A stretch of 64,000 bases of DNA from Caldilineaceae bacterium bin5 (GTDB lineage: Bacteria > Chloroflexota > Anaerolineae > Caldilineales > Caldilineaceae), in contig MPML01000015.1 of NCBI GenBank assembly GCA_002238445.1, positions 1 through 64,000 on the forward strand, in the 5' to 3' direction. The notes under the pieces were generated by a model that was given only the letters and a program-made list of their open reading frames with translations, was not told where the DNA came from and ran no database searches. The position numbers and the translations under genes were made by a program. Shown here piece after piece: positions 17,429 to 26,044 of the stretch (positions are counted from its first letter, which is position 1; each line of letters begins with the position of its first letter).

Positions 17429-18217
17429 TTACTCCGGCTCATAAAGAATGGCGGGATCCAGCTCGGCATCCCCATTGCCTTGAATCAGGGCATGCGCTGC
17501 CATCGCGCCGCCAATCAACCCGGCATGATTGCGCATCTGGGCCGCCACAATCGGCGCCCTCACGTCAATGTACTTGACATATTTGTGGCTTCTCTTGCTT
17601 ACACCTCCGCCAATGATAAACAGATCCGGCGAAAGCAGAAATTCAACAGTCTGAAAATATCTGTTGAGCCGTTTCCCCCACTTTTCCCAACTCAACTTTT
17701 CCCGTTTGCGGGCGCTGCTCGCCGCCCTGCTCTCGGCGTTGTGGCCGTCAATCTCCAGATGCCCGAACTCCGTATTTGGTGCCAGATGTCCGTCGACAAA
17801 GAGCGCCGAGCCTATGCCAGTGCCCAATGTGAGCAGCACGACGACCCCGGGTTGGTCTCTGCCCGCGCCAAACACCATCTCCGCGATTCCGGCCGCATCG
17901 GCATCATTGACGATCGACGCCGGACATCCTGTCACCCGCTCAAACAAGGCGGTGGCATCAGTGCCGATCCATGAACTGTCTACATTTGCAGCTGTACAGA
18001 CTACGCCATTGCGAATCACTGCCGGGAACGTGCATCCCATAGGCCCTACCCAACCGAAGTGACGGACGATCTCCAACACTACCTCGGCCACGGCTTGCGG
18101 CGTCGACGGGTCCGGCGTTGCAATTCGCCGGCGCTTGGTGAGCAACTCTCCTGTCTCCGCATCCACCAATGCGCCCTTGATGCCGCTACCGCCGATATCA
18201 ATACCTAAGATTTCCAT
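17429..18217 (-). CDS. ppgK: Polyphosphate glucokinase, ROK family
   Basis: Phosphorylates glucose using polyphosphate (and usually ATP). The N-terminal phosphate-binding loop [20 protein letters not shown] is the PPGK form of the ROK motif. [18 protein letters not shown] matches the TPxPSTPxxV polyphosphate-related segment, and [35 protein letters not shown] and [12 protein letters not shown] follow. About 262 residues, normal for the family. Two adjacent ATGs exist; the one at 18217 has AAGGAGG 5 bases upstream, better than 18220. It supplies glucose 6-phosphate to the pgi-tal-rpiA genes downstream on the same strand. Confidence 0.88.
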   Translation of the reverse strand: MEILGIDIGGSGIKGALVDAETGELLTKRRRIATPDPSTPQAVAEVVLEIVRHFGWVGPMGCTFPAVIRNGVVCTAANVDSSWIGTDATALFERVTGCPASIVNDADAAGIAEMVFGAGRDQPGVVVLLTLGTGIGSALFVDGHLAPNTEFGHLEIDGHNAESRAASSARKREKLSWEKWGKRLNRYFQTVEFLLSPDLFIIGGGVSKRSHKYVKYIDVRAPIVAAQMRNHAGLIGGAMAAHALIQGNGDAELDPAILYEPE

Positions 18218-18376
18218 CATTCCCTCCTTGGGCAGGAACGGAACGCTCCTGGTCCAAACGATAACGGTAAGGTTGCAACAGCCGAGAGTCCCCTCGCGGC
18301 GCATTCGTCCTCACTTCGTCCGTGGGCCTGCCTCCTTCCGGAAACAGAGCAAAGTCCGGGGAATTTTAGAATCTTT

Positions 18377-18661
18377 GTAACTACGCAGCCGCAACTGATA
18401 CGCAACCCTGAACGAGGCGAGCAATGGTGTTTTTTCTCCCCTCATTGTTGTATTTTGGGCGGTCGGGCCTTCGGCCCTCCCTTGTGCAGGGGCTGCGCCC
18501 CCGCAACGCCCCCCTCCAAAACCATCCCTCACCGACCGTGTGCCTTCTTCGCAGCGTGTCGGCTGGCGAGCACGGCGACGCCTGTACACCAGTTGCGTCA
18601 ACAAGAGCCTGAATGGTTCCAGGGATGACTGGCTGGTCAACTACTGTGGCTTAGTAGTTAC
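18377..18661 (+). mobile_element. MITE-like element, copy D (short form, intact)
   Basis: 285 bp, the cleanest type-1 copy. Inverted ends GTAACTACGCAGCC and GGCTTAGTAGTTAC are flanked by a perfect 8-bp direct repeat GAATCTTT at 18369-18376 and 18662-18669. It contains the hairpin core (GGGCCTTCGGCCC; GGGGCTGCGCCCC) and the type-1 right section (CTTCGCAGCGTGTCGGCTGG onward). No coding capacity. It sits between ppgK and the Gfo/Idh gene; 8-bp duplications and GTAA ends recall the IS66 family, but no transposase is present. Confidence 0.9.
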
Positions 18662-18682
18662 GAATCTTTTCAATCCACTTCG

Positions 18683-19693
18683 TCACACGTGTCTCTCAAC
18701 CCGCTGTAAAGTTCCCGCCTGCGCCGACGCCAACATCGCCTCCACGACGGCTAGATCCTGCAACGCCTCCTGCGGCGAATTCCGGTGCGGCGCGCCATCC
18801 CGCACGGCCGCCAGGAACGCCGCCAACTCCTCTCGCACGCTGATGAGGACATTGAACTCCTGGCGCTCGCTCTCCTCGCCGCGATTCAGCACAAGCTCGC
18901 CGCGCGAGACACGCAGGCTGCCCTCAGTCCCGCCAATATGAACCGCATCCGTTCCCAGTGTACTGCCGACCGCATACGTGATCAAATAGGTGCCGACTAC
19001 GCCGCTGGCAAAGCGCAGCGCCGCGCTCATCGTGTCCGCCGGCGGCAGGTAGGCTCGATGCGCTGCCGTCAGCGCGCACACACTCTCAATCTCTCCCAAA
19101 AGCACGCGCAGACCGGCAATATGATGCACGCCGCCATCCAGCAGATAGCCGCCCAAAACCTCGCCCGAATTGCGCCAGGTAGTCTGTACATGCAGCGAGT
19201 CGGCCTGTACCTGCAACTGCAATGACAGGTCGCAGAAAAGGGGTTGACCGATCCGGCCGGCTGCAATCGCCTGCGCCGCGGTATGAAAGGCCTCTTCGTA
19301 GCGCCAGTTTTCGCCCACCATCCACACCTGGTTTGCGTAGGGCCGGCTGCGTGCGATCAGGTCCTGCGCCTCGGCAACCGTCTGCGCGATCGGTTTCTCG
19401 CTGAAGACGTGCTTTCCCGCCGCCAGCGCCTGAGAGACAACCTCCGGCAACATCGGAATCGGCAGGACGATATCGACCGCCTCAACACCCTCGTTCGCCA
19501 GCAGCGCTGCGATATCCGTGTAAATGTCAACATCGTAGGGGATGGCGTCCGCCACCGTTTCGGCGGATGCCCGCGTGCGGCTGTACACTGCCACAATCTG
19601 CGCCGCGTCTCCCAGCTCCAGCAAAGATGGTGCATGCGCTTTACGCACAAATGTGCCGGCTCCGATCAGAGCAATGCGAACCGGTCTACCCAT
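18683..19693 (-). CDS. Gfo/Idh/MocA-family NAD(P) dehydrogenase
   Basis: A 336-residue sugar or inositol dehydrogenase-type protein. It has an N-terminal Rossmann fold (RIALIGAGTFVRKAHAPSL), the EKP motif (GKHVFSEKPIAQT, about residues 93-105) and a C-terminal alpha/beta domain with GGYLLDGGVHHIAGLRVLLG, whose His pair resembles the catalytic region. Substrate unknown. CGGAGAGATTCG precedes ATG 19693. Its 3' end lies 21 bases from MITE copy D. It is divergent from the phosphorylase-like gene at 19823. Confidence 0.82.
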   Translation of the reverse strand: MGRPVRIALIGAGTFVRKAHAPSLLELGDAAQIVAVYSRTRASAETVADAIPYDVDIYTDIAALLANEGVEAVDIVLPIPMLPEVVSQALAAGKHVFSEKPIAQTVAEAQDLIARSRPYANQVWMVGENWRYEEAFHTAAQAIAAGRIGQPLFCDLSLQLQVQADSLHVQTTWRNSGEVLGGYLLDGGVHHIAGLRVLLGEIESVCALTAAHRAYLPPADTMSAALRFASGVVGTYLITYAVGSTLGTDAVHIGGTEGSLRVSRGELVLNRGEESERQEFNVLISVREELAAFLAAVRDGAPHRNSPQEALQDLAVVEAMLASAQAGTLQRVERHV

Positions 19694-19822
19694 CGAATCT
19701 CTCCGAGCACGCTGATGATGCCGATATCTTCATCCGTTTTGCTATCGCTGGCAACTGATGCTATCGTGGACGCAGATAGCGCCTACCGCAGGATGAGGAT
19801 TAAGTAGCCGTATTATATCACA

Positions 19823-20638
19823 TTGCGTCCGGGGAAACAGTTGAAACCGCTGCTGCTCCTGCTGGCCGTACCGCTTCCACCGCAATCGTTGGAAGCCATC
19901 GGCCCTCTCGTCGAAGAAAGTACCGTCGATACCCAGTTCGGAACCGTTGGCCCTCTCGCATTGCGCGGCCGACCGGGCGCCTCATCAGTCTGGATACAAC
20001 CCTACTATGGCTTGCCCTCCCGCACCGATCCCCGGGCCACGCTCCACGCTGCGCAGGCGCTGAACGTCAGCCAGATTGTCGCGCTGGATAGCGTCGTCGC
20101 CGTCAATCCTATGTTGGGGCCGGGCCATCCCGTACTGATCACCGATTACATAGACTTTACCCGCCATCAACCGCAGACTTTCTATGAGAATGAGGGCACG
20201 GGCGGCCTCAGCCAGACCCCGGCTGTCTGTCCCCGCCTGACAGAGGCGCTGTCGCGCATCCTGCCGATGGCGCCGGGGGGCGTCTATCTGGGTGTGGATG
20301 GCCCCAGGCGGGAGACCGCCGCCGAGGCGCACATGTTTCGGACCTGGGGCGCCGACGTTCTCGGCCAGAATCTGGTGCCGGAGATCGGGCTTGCGAAGGA
20401 AGTGGGCATCTGCTTCGCCGGACTTGCTATTGTTGACGAAATCAGCGCTGAGCGGCCCCCCGCGTCTGCCCAGGCGACAGACTACAGGGGGTTGGAGGCT
20501 GTGGTGCAGGCGCTTTCCACTCTCTCGCAATCGGTGGAGGCCGACGCCTTCTGCGACTGCGGTGGACAATCTGACCGGCGCCAAGCAGCCGGAGACACAG
20601 GCGCAGACAGGCATACCGGTCAGGCGCCCATTCGATGA
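19823..20638 (+). CDS. Divergent PNP/MTA phosphorylase-family protein
   Basis: A 271-residue protein aligning with the methylthioadenosine/purine nucleoside phosphorylase fold. It shows SQIVALDSVVAVNPMLGPGH, VLITDYIDFTRHQPQTF, GVYLGVDGPRRETAAEAHMF and TWGADVLGQNLVPEIGLAKE. The family's P-R-H-G-x-x-H phosphate/ribose segment is replaced by PYYGLPSRT, so activity on MTA or purines is doubtful. The start is uncertain: TTG 19823 sits directly behind a TATTAT box, and a second TTG at 19841 follows GGGGAAACAG. It overlaps the next gene by ATGA, indicating translational coupling. Confidence 0.6.
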   Translation: MRPGKQLKPLLLLLAVPLPPQSLEAIGPLVEESTVDTQFGTVGPLALRGRPGASSVWIQPYYGLPSRTDPRATLHAAQALNVSQIVALDSVVAVNPMLGPGHPVLITDYIDFTRHQPQTFYENEGTGGLSQTPAVCPRLTEALSRILPMAPGGVYLGVDGPRRETAAEAHMFRTWGADVLGQNLVPEIGLAKEVGICFAGLAIVDEISAERPPASAQATDYRGLEAVVQALSTLSQSVEADAFCDCGGQSDRRQAAGDTGADRHTGQAPIR

Positions 20639-21321
20639 AAATTTCCCAGCTCTACGACCAGTTGGAACTGTATAGTGAAGGCGAACCCCCTTCCCACTCG
20701 CTCTTTGTCCTGGCGCGCCTGCTCGGTACGCCCGACAGGCTTCTGATCATCGACCCTCCGCCTGATGTCGACTCACGCTTCGATGTGGCTGAAGAAACAG
20801 CGACACTCTTCACCAGTTCTGACCGCGATGTCGGACTGCAGCGCGTTGAAACTCGCCCGGGCGGCGTAGCCCACATCAATGTCGGCCAGCACCTGCTGGA
20901 TATCTACTCCCAGCAGCATGCCAACCTGGTCTACTTCCCGGCAATGGGGATACTCTGTGGGGGCGCTTTTGGCAGCGATCTTACGCTGCCGGAGCTGGGG
21001 CAAGATTCTGACGGCGAGGATGAAATTGAGAGCCTGCGCCTTCTGGCACGCCTGGTGAAGGGACGACGACTACAACTGTACATTCCCCGCATCGGTTCCG
21101 TCTCGTCGGACAAAGTGGAGGTGATGGGGCGGTTGGCCGCCGACGTCGGCTATCTCCACGGACTGCGGCGGACCGTATCCCAGGCGGCTGCCGAGAACTC
21201 TTTCTGGAGCCGGTCAGAGGAGATTGCCGAATCCCTTCTGCCCGAAAATCGCCGCACACCTGCCGCCGTTGCCACCCACCGGCAGAACATCGAACGTCTT
21301 TACAACGCAACTCTGGGGTGA
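20635..21321 (+). CDS. Unknown protein, possibly a metal-less MBL-fold relative
   Basis: A 228-residue protein coupled to the phosphorylase-like gene by an ATGA overlap. Segments such as RLLIIDPPPDVD, VYFPAMGILCGGAFGSDL and LYIPRIGS resemble the strand/turn layout of metallo-beta-lactamase-fold hydrolases. The HxHxDH zinc motif is absent. A helical C-terminus (about residues 165-228) follows. No enzymatic function can be assigned. The conserved pairing with the upstream phosphorylase-like gene is the only functional hint. Confidence 0.5.
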   Translation: MKISQLYDQLELYSEGEPPSHSLFVLARLLGTPDRLLIIDPPPDVDSRFDVAEETATLFTSSDRDVGLQRVETRPGGVAHINVGQHLLDIYSQQHANLVYFPAMGILCGGAFGSDLTLPELGQDSDGEDEIESLRLLARLVKGRRLQLYIPRIGSVSSDKVEVMGRLAADVGYLHGLRRTVSQAAAENSFWSRSEEIAESLLPENRRTPAAVATHRQNIERLYNATLG

Positions 21322-21340
21322 GGTGTCGTTTCCATCAGAT

Positions 21341-21733
21341 TTATTCCACGCCACTGAATTGCGACTGAACCTGCGTCAGCAAGGCTTCCACGAGGCACAG
21401 GCCTGCCCGCCGGTCAAGTGGCGCTTTATCAGCCCCGATGGCTTCGTAGCGGAACTGAACAGCATAGGGCGTGTATTCGATAAGCGCCAAAAAGGCCGAC
21501 GCGGCGACGCCTCGTTCTTTGATGAGATTGAATAGCAATTCAAGATCATGTGTTAGCGGATATGTTTCGCCCAACAGTGCCAACCATGCCTTGACCAATT
21601 TCTCGCTAGCCTGTTGCACATGGAAGCCGAAGATTTCATCGGCGAAAACGGAGGCATCGCTCATGCCCCTCAGGGCTTCGACATCCCTCTTCGAGGCCTC
21701 CACTAACAGGTGGGCGCATTTAACGTCGCTCAT
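21341..21733 (-). CDS. HEPN-domain protein
   Basis: A 130-residue all-helical HEPN protein, usually the partner of a minimal nucleotidyltransferase. Recognisable features are HVQQASEKLVKAWLALLGE and PLTHDLELLFNLI, the two-helix core of the PF05168-type HEPN group. The Rx4-6H RNase motif of HepT toxins is not evident, so this may be the non-ribonuclease type. ATG 21733 (MSDVKCAHLL) is preferred over the longer frame because it overlaps the upstream nucleotidyltransferase gene by 14 bases. Confidence 0.8.
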   Translation of the reverse strand: MSDVKCAHLLVEASKRDVEALRGMSDASVFADEIFGFHVQQASEKLVKAWLALLGETYPLTHDLELLFNLIKERGVAASAFLALIEYTPYAVQFRYEAIGADKAPLDRRAGLCLVEALLTQVQSQFSGVE

Positions 21734-22055
21734 AGAGTACACGTCCTTCTCGCAGCGCCCGCGCCAGCACATGGTTGAGGGAATCGCGCCAATACTCGAC
21801 CTCGTCGCGGCTATAGAGCAAAATGTCTTTGGCAACGCCGAATCCTGCCAGGGTGTGATAGAGACGGACAGTTTCCAGACGCCGGCTCCTCTGCTGACCA
21901 AATGGCTCAGATTCCACTACAACTAGATCTACGTCCGACCCTGCTCGCGCGTCACCTCGTGCGCGCGAGCCAAAGAGGATGATCTGATCGGGATCCACCT
22001 CCTCCACAATCTTCTGTACCATTCGGTCTAAGAGTGAATCTGACACTTGGGTCAT
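21720..22055 (-). CDS. Minimal nucleotidyltransferase (MNT) paired with HEPN
   Basis: A 111-residue DNA polymerase beta-like nucleotidyltransferase. It carries the catalytic GSRARGDARAGSDVDLVVVE motif (G-S-x10-D-x-D), with a third acidic position likely around AKDILLYS. Such MNT/HEPN pairs act as toxin-antitoxin modules, where MNT-type antitoxins can AMPylate the HEPN partner, or as uncharacterised modules. ATG 22055 has GGAG 8 bases upstream. It is the first gene of the pair and overlaps the HEPN frame. Confidence 0.85.
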   Translation of the reverse strand: MTQVSDSLLDRMVQKIVEEVDPDQIILFGSRARGDARAGSDVDLVVVESEPFGQQRSRRLETVRLYHTLAGFGVAKDILLYSRDEVEYWRDSLNHVLARALREGRVLYERR

Positions 22056-22162
22056 TTTTTCATCTCCGTGCGTCGCACATCCTGCCCCGCAGCGATCCTT
22101 CTCTTACCGGCACCGACATTCGCTGTGAATTCAGGCTTCTTGCGCTGCAGTCCCCGAGCCTC

Positions 22163-23251
22163 TCATTCCGTCCCGCTCCCGAACAGACTACTTTGCTCTG
22201 GCGACTCCGGATAAGCCGCACCAATGTGATCGTAAGCCGCTTTCGTGGCCATACGCCCGCGCGGCGTGCGATCCAGAAACCCCAATTGGAGCAGATAAGG
22301 CTCCACCACATCCATTATCGTGTCGTCCTCTTCACTGATGCTGGCTGCCAGCGTCCCCAGCCCAACCGGACCGCCGCTGAACTTGCCGACAATCGCATCC
22401 AAAACGCGCCTGTCCAGATCATCCAGCCCCAGATGGTCGATCTCATGAACGGCCAGCGCCTCACCGGCCAGGGCCACTGTAATGTTGCCGTCCGCCCGCA
22501 CCTGGGCATAGTCGCGCACCCGCCGCAGTAGCCGCAAGGCCACCCGCGGCGTTCCCCTGGACCGGCGCGCGATTTCGGAAGCGCCGGCGCCGTCGATAGG
22601 CGTTTCAAGCATTTCCGCGGCACGGAGGATTATCGTTTCCAGTGCCTCCCGGCTGTAAAAATCAAAGCGTTCGACAACACCGAACCGGGCGCGTAAAGGC
22701 GCCGTCATCAGGGCCAGCCGCGTGGTCGCGCCGATGATGGTAAACCGGGGCAGCTTAAGGCGAATGCTGCGTGCGCTCGGGCCGCTGCCGACCGTAATGT
22801 CGAGCACGAAATCTTCCATCGCCGGGTAGAGAATCTCCTCGACCACGCGGCCCAAGCGGTGGATTTCGTCAACAAAGAGAATGTCCCCTTTGCGCATATT
22901 TGTGAGTATGGTCGCCAGATCGCCCGCCTTTTCGATTGCCGGCCCCGACGTCGGTTTGAGATTGCCCTGGATCTCATGCGCAAGAATGTGGCTGAGCGTG
23001 GTCTTGCCAAGCCCCGGCGGACCATATAGGAGTACATGATCCAAGGCCTCGCCGCGCTGACGCGCCGCCTGCACAAGAATACGCATCTTCTCGCGCAACC
23101 TCTCCTGACCAACCATTTCGTCCAGGCTCTTGGGACGCAACGCATAGTCGACGCGGCCGTCCTCGGTCTGCCTTTCGCCGGAAATCTCTCTCTTGCTCAG
23201 CCCTGAGAGTCTCTGGACGTTGCTCTGTGCCGCGCTGCGTTCATCTGCCAT
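22163..23251 (-). CDS. ruvB: Holliday junction branch migration ATPase RuvB
   Basis: The AAA+ motor that, with RuvA, drives branch migration of Holliday junctions. Features: [19 protein letters not shown], Walker [10 protein letters not shown], Walker [11 protein letters not shown], the RuvB-specific [20 protein letters not shown], sensor 1 GATTRLALM, and arginine-finger/sensor 2 [15 protein letters not shown]. The C-terminal winged helix ends [17 protein letters not shown]. The start is ambiguous: ATG 23251 (MADER..) is chosen for family similarity, but ATG 23263 and TTG 23275 are in frame and none has a Shine-Dalgarno. No ruvA or ruvC is adjacent. Confidence 0.93.
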   Translation of the reverse strand: MADERSAAQSNVQRLSGLSKREISGERQTEDGRVDYALRPKSLDEMVGQERLREKMRILVQAARQRGEALDHVLLYGPPGLGKTTLSHILAHEIQGNLKPTSGPAIEKAGDLATILTNMRKGDILFVDEIHRLGRVVEEILYPAMEDFVLDITVGSGPSARSIRLKLPRFTIIGATTRLALMTAPLRARFGVVERFDFYSREALETIILRAAEMLETPIDGAGASEIARRSRGTPRVALRLLRRVRDYAQVRADGNITVALAGEALAVHEIDHLGLDDLDRRVLDAIVGKFSGGPVGLGTLAASISEEDDTIMDVVEPYLLQLGFLDRTPRGRMATKAAYDHIGAAYPESPEQSSLFGSGTE

Positions 23252-23294
23252 GCTATAATCCATTTGGGATTGCAAGAACGATTGTGCTAGAGAT

Positions 23295-23323
23295 AGTATA
23301 CCAAAGGGGGAGCTGGAACAAAA
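23295..23323 (-). promoter_or_regulatory. Possible ruvB promoter
   Basis: On the minus strand TTTTGT (23318-23323), 17 bases, TATACT (23295-23300). The -10 is good and the -35 weak. Position fits a short leader to ruvB. Confidence 0.4.
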
Positions 23324-23362
23324 CAGCGCATAATGATCCTACCCCCTGAGTGCATTTGCCTA

Positions 23363-23391
23363 TTGACGGAACGAACAAAAGCTGCTATAAC
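23363..23391 (+). promoter_or_regulatory. Promoter of the DksA-like gene (and perhaps upp)
   Basis: TTGACG (23363-23368), 17 bases, TATAAC (23386-23391), 46 bases before ATG 23437. A close match to the housekeeping consensus. Confidence 0.7.
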
Positions 23392-23436
23392 ATTTCCCAC
23401 ATTTTCTACCTTATTCGTGAATGAGAAGGAACTGTC

Positions 23437-23814
23437 ATGCCGAAAAAATCAACAACCGACCGCAAAAGACTGCTTACCAACCTTGAACAAGTTAACGAAG
23501 AGTTGGAACATCTGCGAAATCTGATGCAAGGTGAAGTGGACGTTGAATTAGACGAAGGCGACACGGAAATTGTCGAACGAGAGAAAACTGCCGCTCTGAT
23601 CGTCGTCCTTGAGCGTCGTCAGAAGGACATCGAACACGCCCTGCGAGTGATCGACATGGGGCAGTATGGTATCTGTGAACGCTGCGGCGGTGAAATTCCC
23701 CCGGCGCGCTTGGAAGTCAAACCTGACGCAACCCTGTGCATGGACTGCCAGCGAGAAGTCGAATCCATAAATCGTCGCAGCCGGTCGCCCCGCGCGGCGC
23801 CGGCCCGCTGGTAA
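23437..23814 (+). CDS. DksA/TraR-family zinc-finger protein
   Basis: A 125-residue member of the family that binds the RNA polymerase secondary channel or acts as a general stress regulator. The N-terminal two thirds are a helical hairpin (LEQVNEELEHLRNLMQ; EREKTAALIVVLERRQKDIE). The C-terminus holds the C4 zinc finger CERCGGEIPPARLEVKPDAT followed by CMDC. The tip acidic residues typical of true DksA (DxxDxA) are not clearly present, so a TraR/YteA-like role is as likely. GAAGGAACTGTC supplies the Shine-Dalgarno for ATG 23437. upp follows 53 bases downstream. Confidence 0.85.
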   Translation: MPKKSTTDRKRLLTNLEQVNEELEHLRNLMQGEVDVELDEGDTEIVEREKTAALIVVLERRQKDIEHALRVIDMGQYGICERCGGEIPPARLEVKPDATLCMDCQREVESINRRSRSPRAAPARW

Positions 23815-23867
23815 CTGGAACCCGCAAAGGTGGCAAACAATGATTTCCGACTGAACAAGGGACCCGC

Positions 23868-24524
23868 ATGCCGACTAACCTGTATGTGTCAGACCATCCA
23901 CTGGTAAAGCACAAGATTACGCAACTTCGCGACACGACGACCGACTTTCGTCAGTTTCGTTCCATCGTTGCCGAACTGTCAATGATCCTGGCCTACGAAG
24001 CAACGGCCGACCTGGACACAAAGACGGTGGAGGTGCAGACACCCCTCACTACTACCACCGGCAGCAAATTCGACGAACGCGTCGGCTTGGTCCCGATCCT
24101 GCGCGCCGGCCTGGGCATGGTAGACGGAATGCTCAGCCTAATCCCCCAGGCAGAGGTCTGGCATCTGGGTTTCTACCGCGACGAGGAAACACTGCAACCG
24201 GTAATCTACTACAATAAACTCCCCGACGATCTCTCCACCCACACCTGTTTCGTGCTCGACCCCATGCTGGCGACAGGCGGCTCTGCGCTGGCCGCCGTCG
24301 ACATCCTCAAGCTTCGAGGCGTCACCCGTGTCAAGTTTGTCGGACTGCTGGCCGCGCCGGAGGGGATCGACGCGCTGCAAGGCGCCCATCCCGATATCGC
24401 CGTGCATGTGGCGGCCGTCGATGAACGCCTGACAAACGCGAATGACGCCCCCGCTGGATTCCCGCCCGGATTCATCTGGCCCGGTCTGGGCGATGCAGGG
24501 GACCGGCAATTCGGCACCAGATAG
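23868..24524 (+). CDS. upp: Uracil phosphoribosyltransferase
   Basis: Salvages uracil to UMP using PRPP. 218 residues. Starts [19 protein letters not shown], the canonical N-terminus. [13 protein letters not shown], the PRPP-binding loop [20 protein letters not shown], and the uracil-specific C-terminus [17 protein letters not shown] are all present. Likely co-transcribed with the DksA-like gene. It is convergent with the fucosidase gene. Confidence 0.95.
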   Translation: MPTNLYVSDHPLVKHKITQLRDTTTDFRQFRSIVAELSMILAYEATADLDTKTVEVQTPLTTTTGSKFDERVGLVPILRAGLGMVDGMLSLIPQAEVWHLGFYRDEETLQPVIYYNKLPDDLSTHTCFVLDPMLATGGSALAAVDILKLRGVTRVKFVGLLAAPEGIDALQGAHPDIAVHVAAVDERLTNANDAPAGFPPGFIWPGLGDAGDRQFGTR

Positions 24525-24553
24525 ACCAGTATACAGTTCAGTAGAGCAACCTG

Positions 24554-24571
24554 GGCTCCGTTTTCGGAGTC
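24554..24571. terminator. Hairpin between convergent upp and fucosidase genes
   Basis: GGCTCCG and CGGAGTC pair (one G-T) around TTTT, 29 bases after the upp stop and 4 bases beyond the fucosidase stop. Position suits a bidirectional terminator, though no U run is present. Confidence 0.45.
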
Positions 24572-24575
24572 GCGG

Positions 24576-25940
24576 CTAATGCAGCGCTATCACCGTCGCC
24601 GCTTCGTCCGGCGCACTGTCCGGCCCGCTGACGACAAGCGTGTCCCCGCTCTCGTGGACAGGAAGCGTTGTGCCTCCCGCTAGCAGTCGCGCGCCTTGCG
24701 CGGTCACCCCTTCGACCCGAATCTGCCCGCCGGGCGGCCAGTCAAAGATATGGAGGTAGGTAACGCCCTCCTTGCTGGTCGTGCGCAGGTCCGCTCGTCC
24801 CTGGATCGGGCCCGGCTGCGTGCCGTAGATCGCTTCGCCGTTTACCTCCAGCCAGCGACCCATCGCCTCCAGGCGCTCAACGCTCACCTGGGGGATGACA
24901 CCCTCCCCGGTGGGGCCGACATTCAACAGGTAGTTGCCACCTTTGCTGACGATATCGACCAGCTTGCGAATCAGGTCGAAACTGGACTTCCAGTTGTGAT
25001 CGTTCAGCTTGTATGACCAGCTGTCGTTGAGCGTGGCCGGCGTCTCCCAGTCCAGGTCCAGGACGGTTTCGGGGATGCGGTTGTCGCCGGCCGTGGCATA
25101 GTCGCCCAGCGCGTTGCCCAGCCGCCCGCAGACCAGGCAGTCCGGCTGCAACTGGTTGCACAGTTCCAACAGGGACCGGCTCTGCTCCTCTGAGATCCCC
25201 TTGGGCGTATCAAACCAGATGATGCCGATAGGACCGTAGTTGGTCAGGAGCTCCCGTACATGCGGCTTCACATACTCTTCAATATATCCGGCGAAATCTT
25301 TCTCCGCCGGGTCGAAGTCCCAGTCGTTGCCGTCGCCGTCCGGGTGATGCCAGTCCTGTGTCTGTGAATAGTAGAAACCCAGTTTGATGTCCTGCGCGGC
25401 GCACTCCTCCGCCAGCTCCTTAAGCACATCTCGCTTGAACGGCGTCGCATCCACCATATCGTAGTCGGTAACCGCCGAGTCGAAGATGCAGAAGCCGTCG
25501 TGGTGTTTTGAAGTGATCACCAGGTACTTCTGGCCGGCCCGTTTTGCCAGCGAGACCCACTCCTTGGCATCAAACTTGACAGGGTTGAACTGCGCAGCCA
25601 GCTTCTCATATTCCCTGACAGGGATTTCCGCCCGATACATCATCCATTCGGCGATACCGGGCCACTCGCGCCCGTTCCAGACACCGGCGGGAATCGAGTA
25701 CAGCCCCCAGTGGATGAAAAGGCCGAATCTGGCCTCGCGCCACCAGTCCAGGCGCGGGTCGTTGCGAGCGCCGGGCCGTTGGCTCCGGTCCGGCTCAACT
25801 TCAGGCCGCGTGACCTCGAAATCGTATCCCCGCCGCAGAAGCAGCAGGGCCATATCCTCCAACGATTCATTCTCTTCAGCAGCCAGGCGCTGGATGCGTT
25901 GTACAAAAGTGGAGGGGATGTTGAGCGTGAGTTCTGGCAC
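24576..25940 (-). CDS. Alpha-L-fucosidase, GH29, with N-terminal RHH-like segment
   Basis: Releases terminal alpha-L-fucose. The 454-residue product has the GH29 core: WWREARFGLFIHWGLYSIP, the substrate-site KYLVITSKHHDGFCIFDS, FYYSQTQDWHHPDG, and the catalytic nucleophile in GIIWFDTPKG (Asp near 244). GNYLLNVGPTGEGVIPQ follows. There is no signal peptide, so it acts inside the cell on imported oligosaccharides. The first 40 residues (ELTLNIPSTFVQRIQRLAAE, then ENESLEDMALLLLRRG) look like a ribbon-helix-helix or antitoxin-type segment, unusual for GH29. GTG 25940 has AGGAGG 8 bases upstream, fixing the start. Last gene of the ABC operon. Confidence 0.9.
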   Translation of the reverse strand: MPELTLNIPSTFVQRIQRLAAEENESLEDMALLLLRRGYDFEVTRPEVEPDRSQRPGARNDPRLDWWREARFGLFIHWGLYSIPAGVWNGREWPGIAEWMMYRAEIPVREYEKLAAQFNPVKFDAKEWVSLAKRAGQKYLVITSKHHDGFCIFDSAVTDYDMVDATPFKRDVLKELAEECAAQDIKLGFYYSQTQDWHHPDGDGNDWDFDPAEKDFAGYIEEYVKPHVRELLTNYGPIGIIWFDTPKGISEEQSRSLLELCNQLQPDCLVCGRLGNALGDYATAGDNRIPETVLDLDWETPATLNDSWSYKLNDHNWKSSFDLIRKLVDIVSKGGNYLLNVGPTGEGVIPQVSVERLEAMGRWLEVNGEAIYGTQPGPIQGRADLRTTSKEGVTYLHIFDWPPGGQIRVEGVTAQGARLLAGGTTLPVHESGDTLVVSGPDSAPDEAATVIALH

Positions 25941-26044
25941 GGTTTGCCTCCTGCGGGCAGTAATCTGTGGTGAACACGGGTCAGCCGCGAATGGCTGAAT
26001 CATCAACGCACAGGATGCTCGAAGTTAGCCCCTGACCGCTGTAG

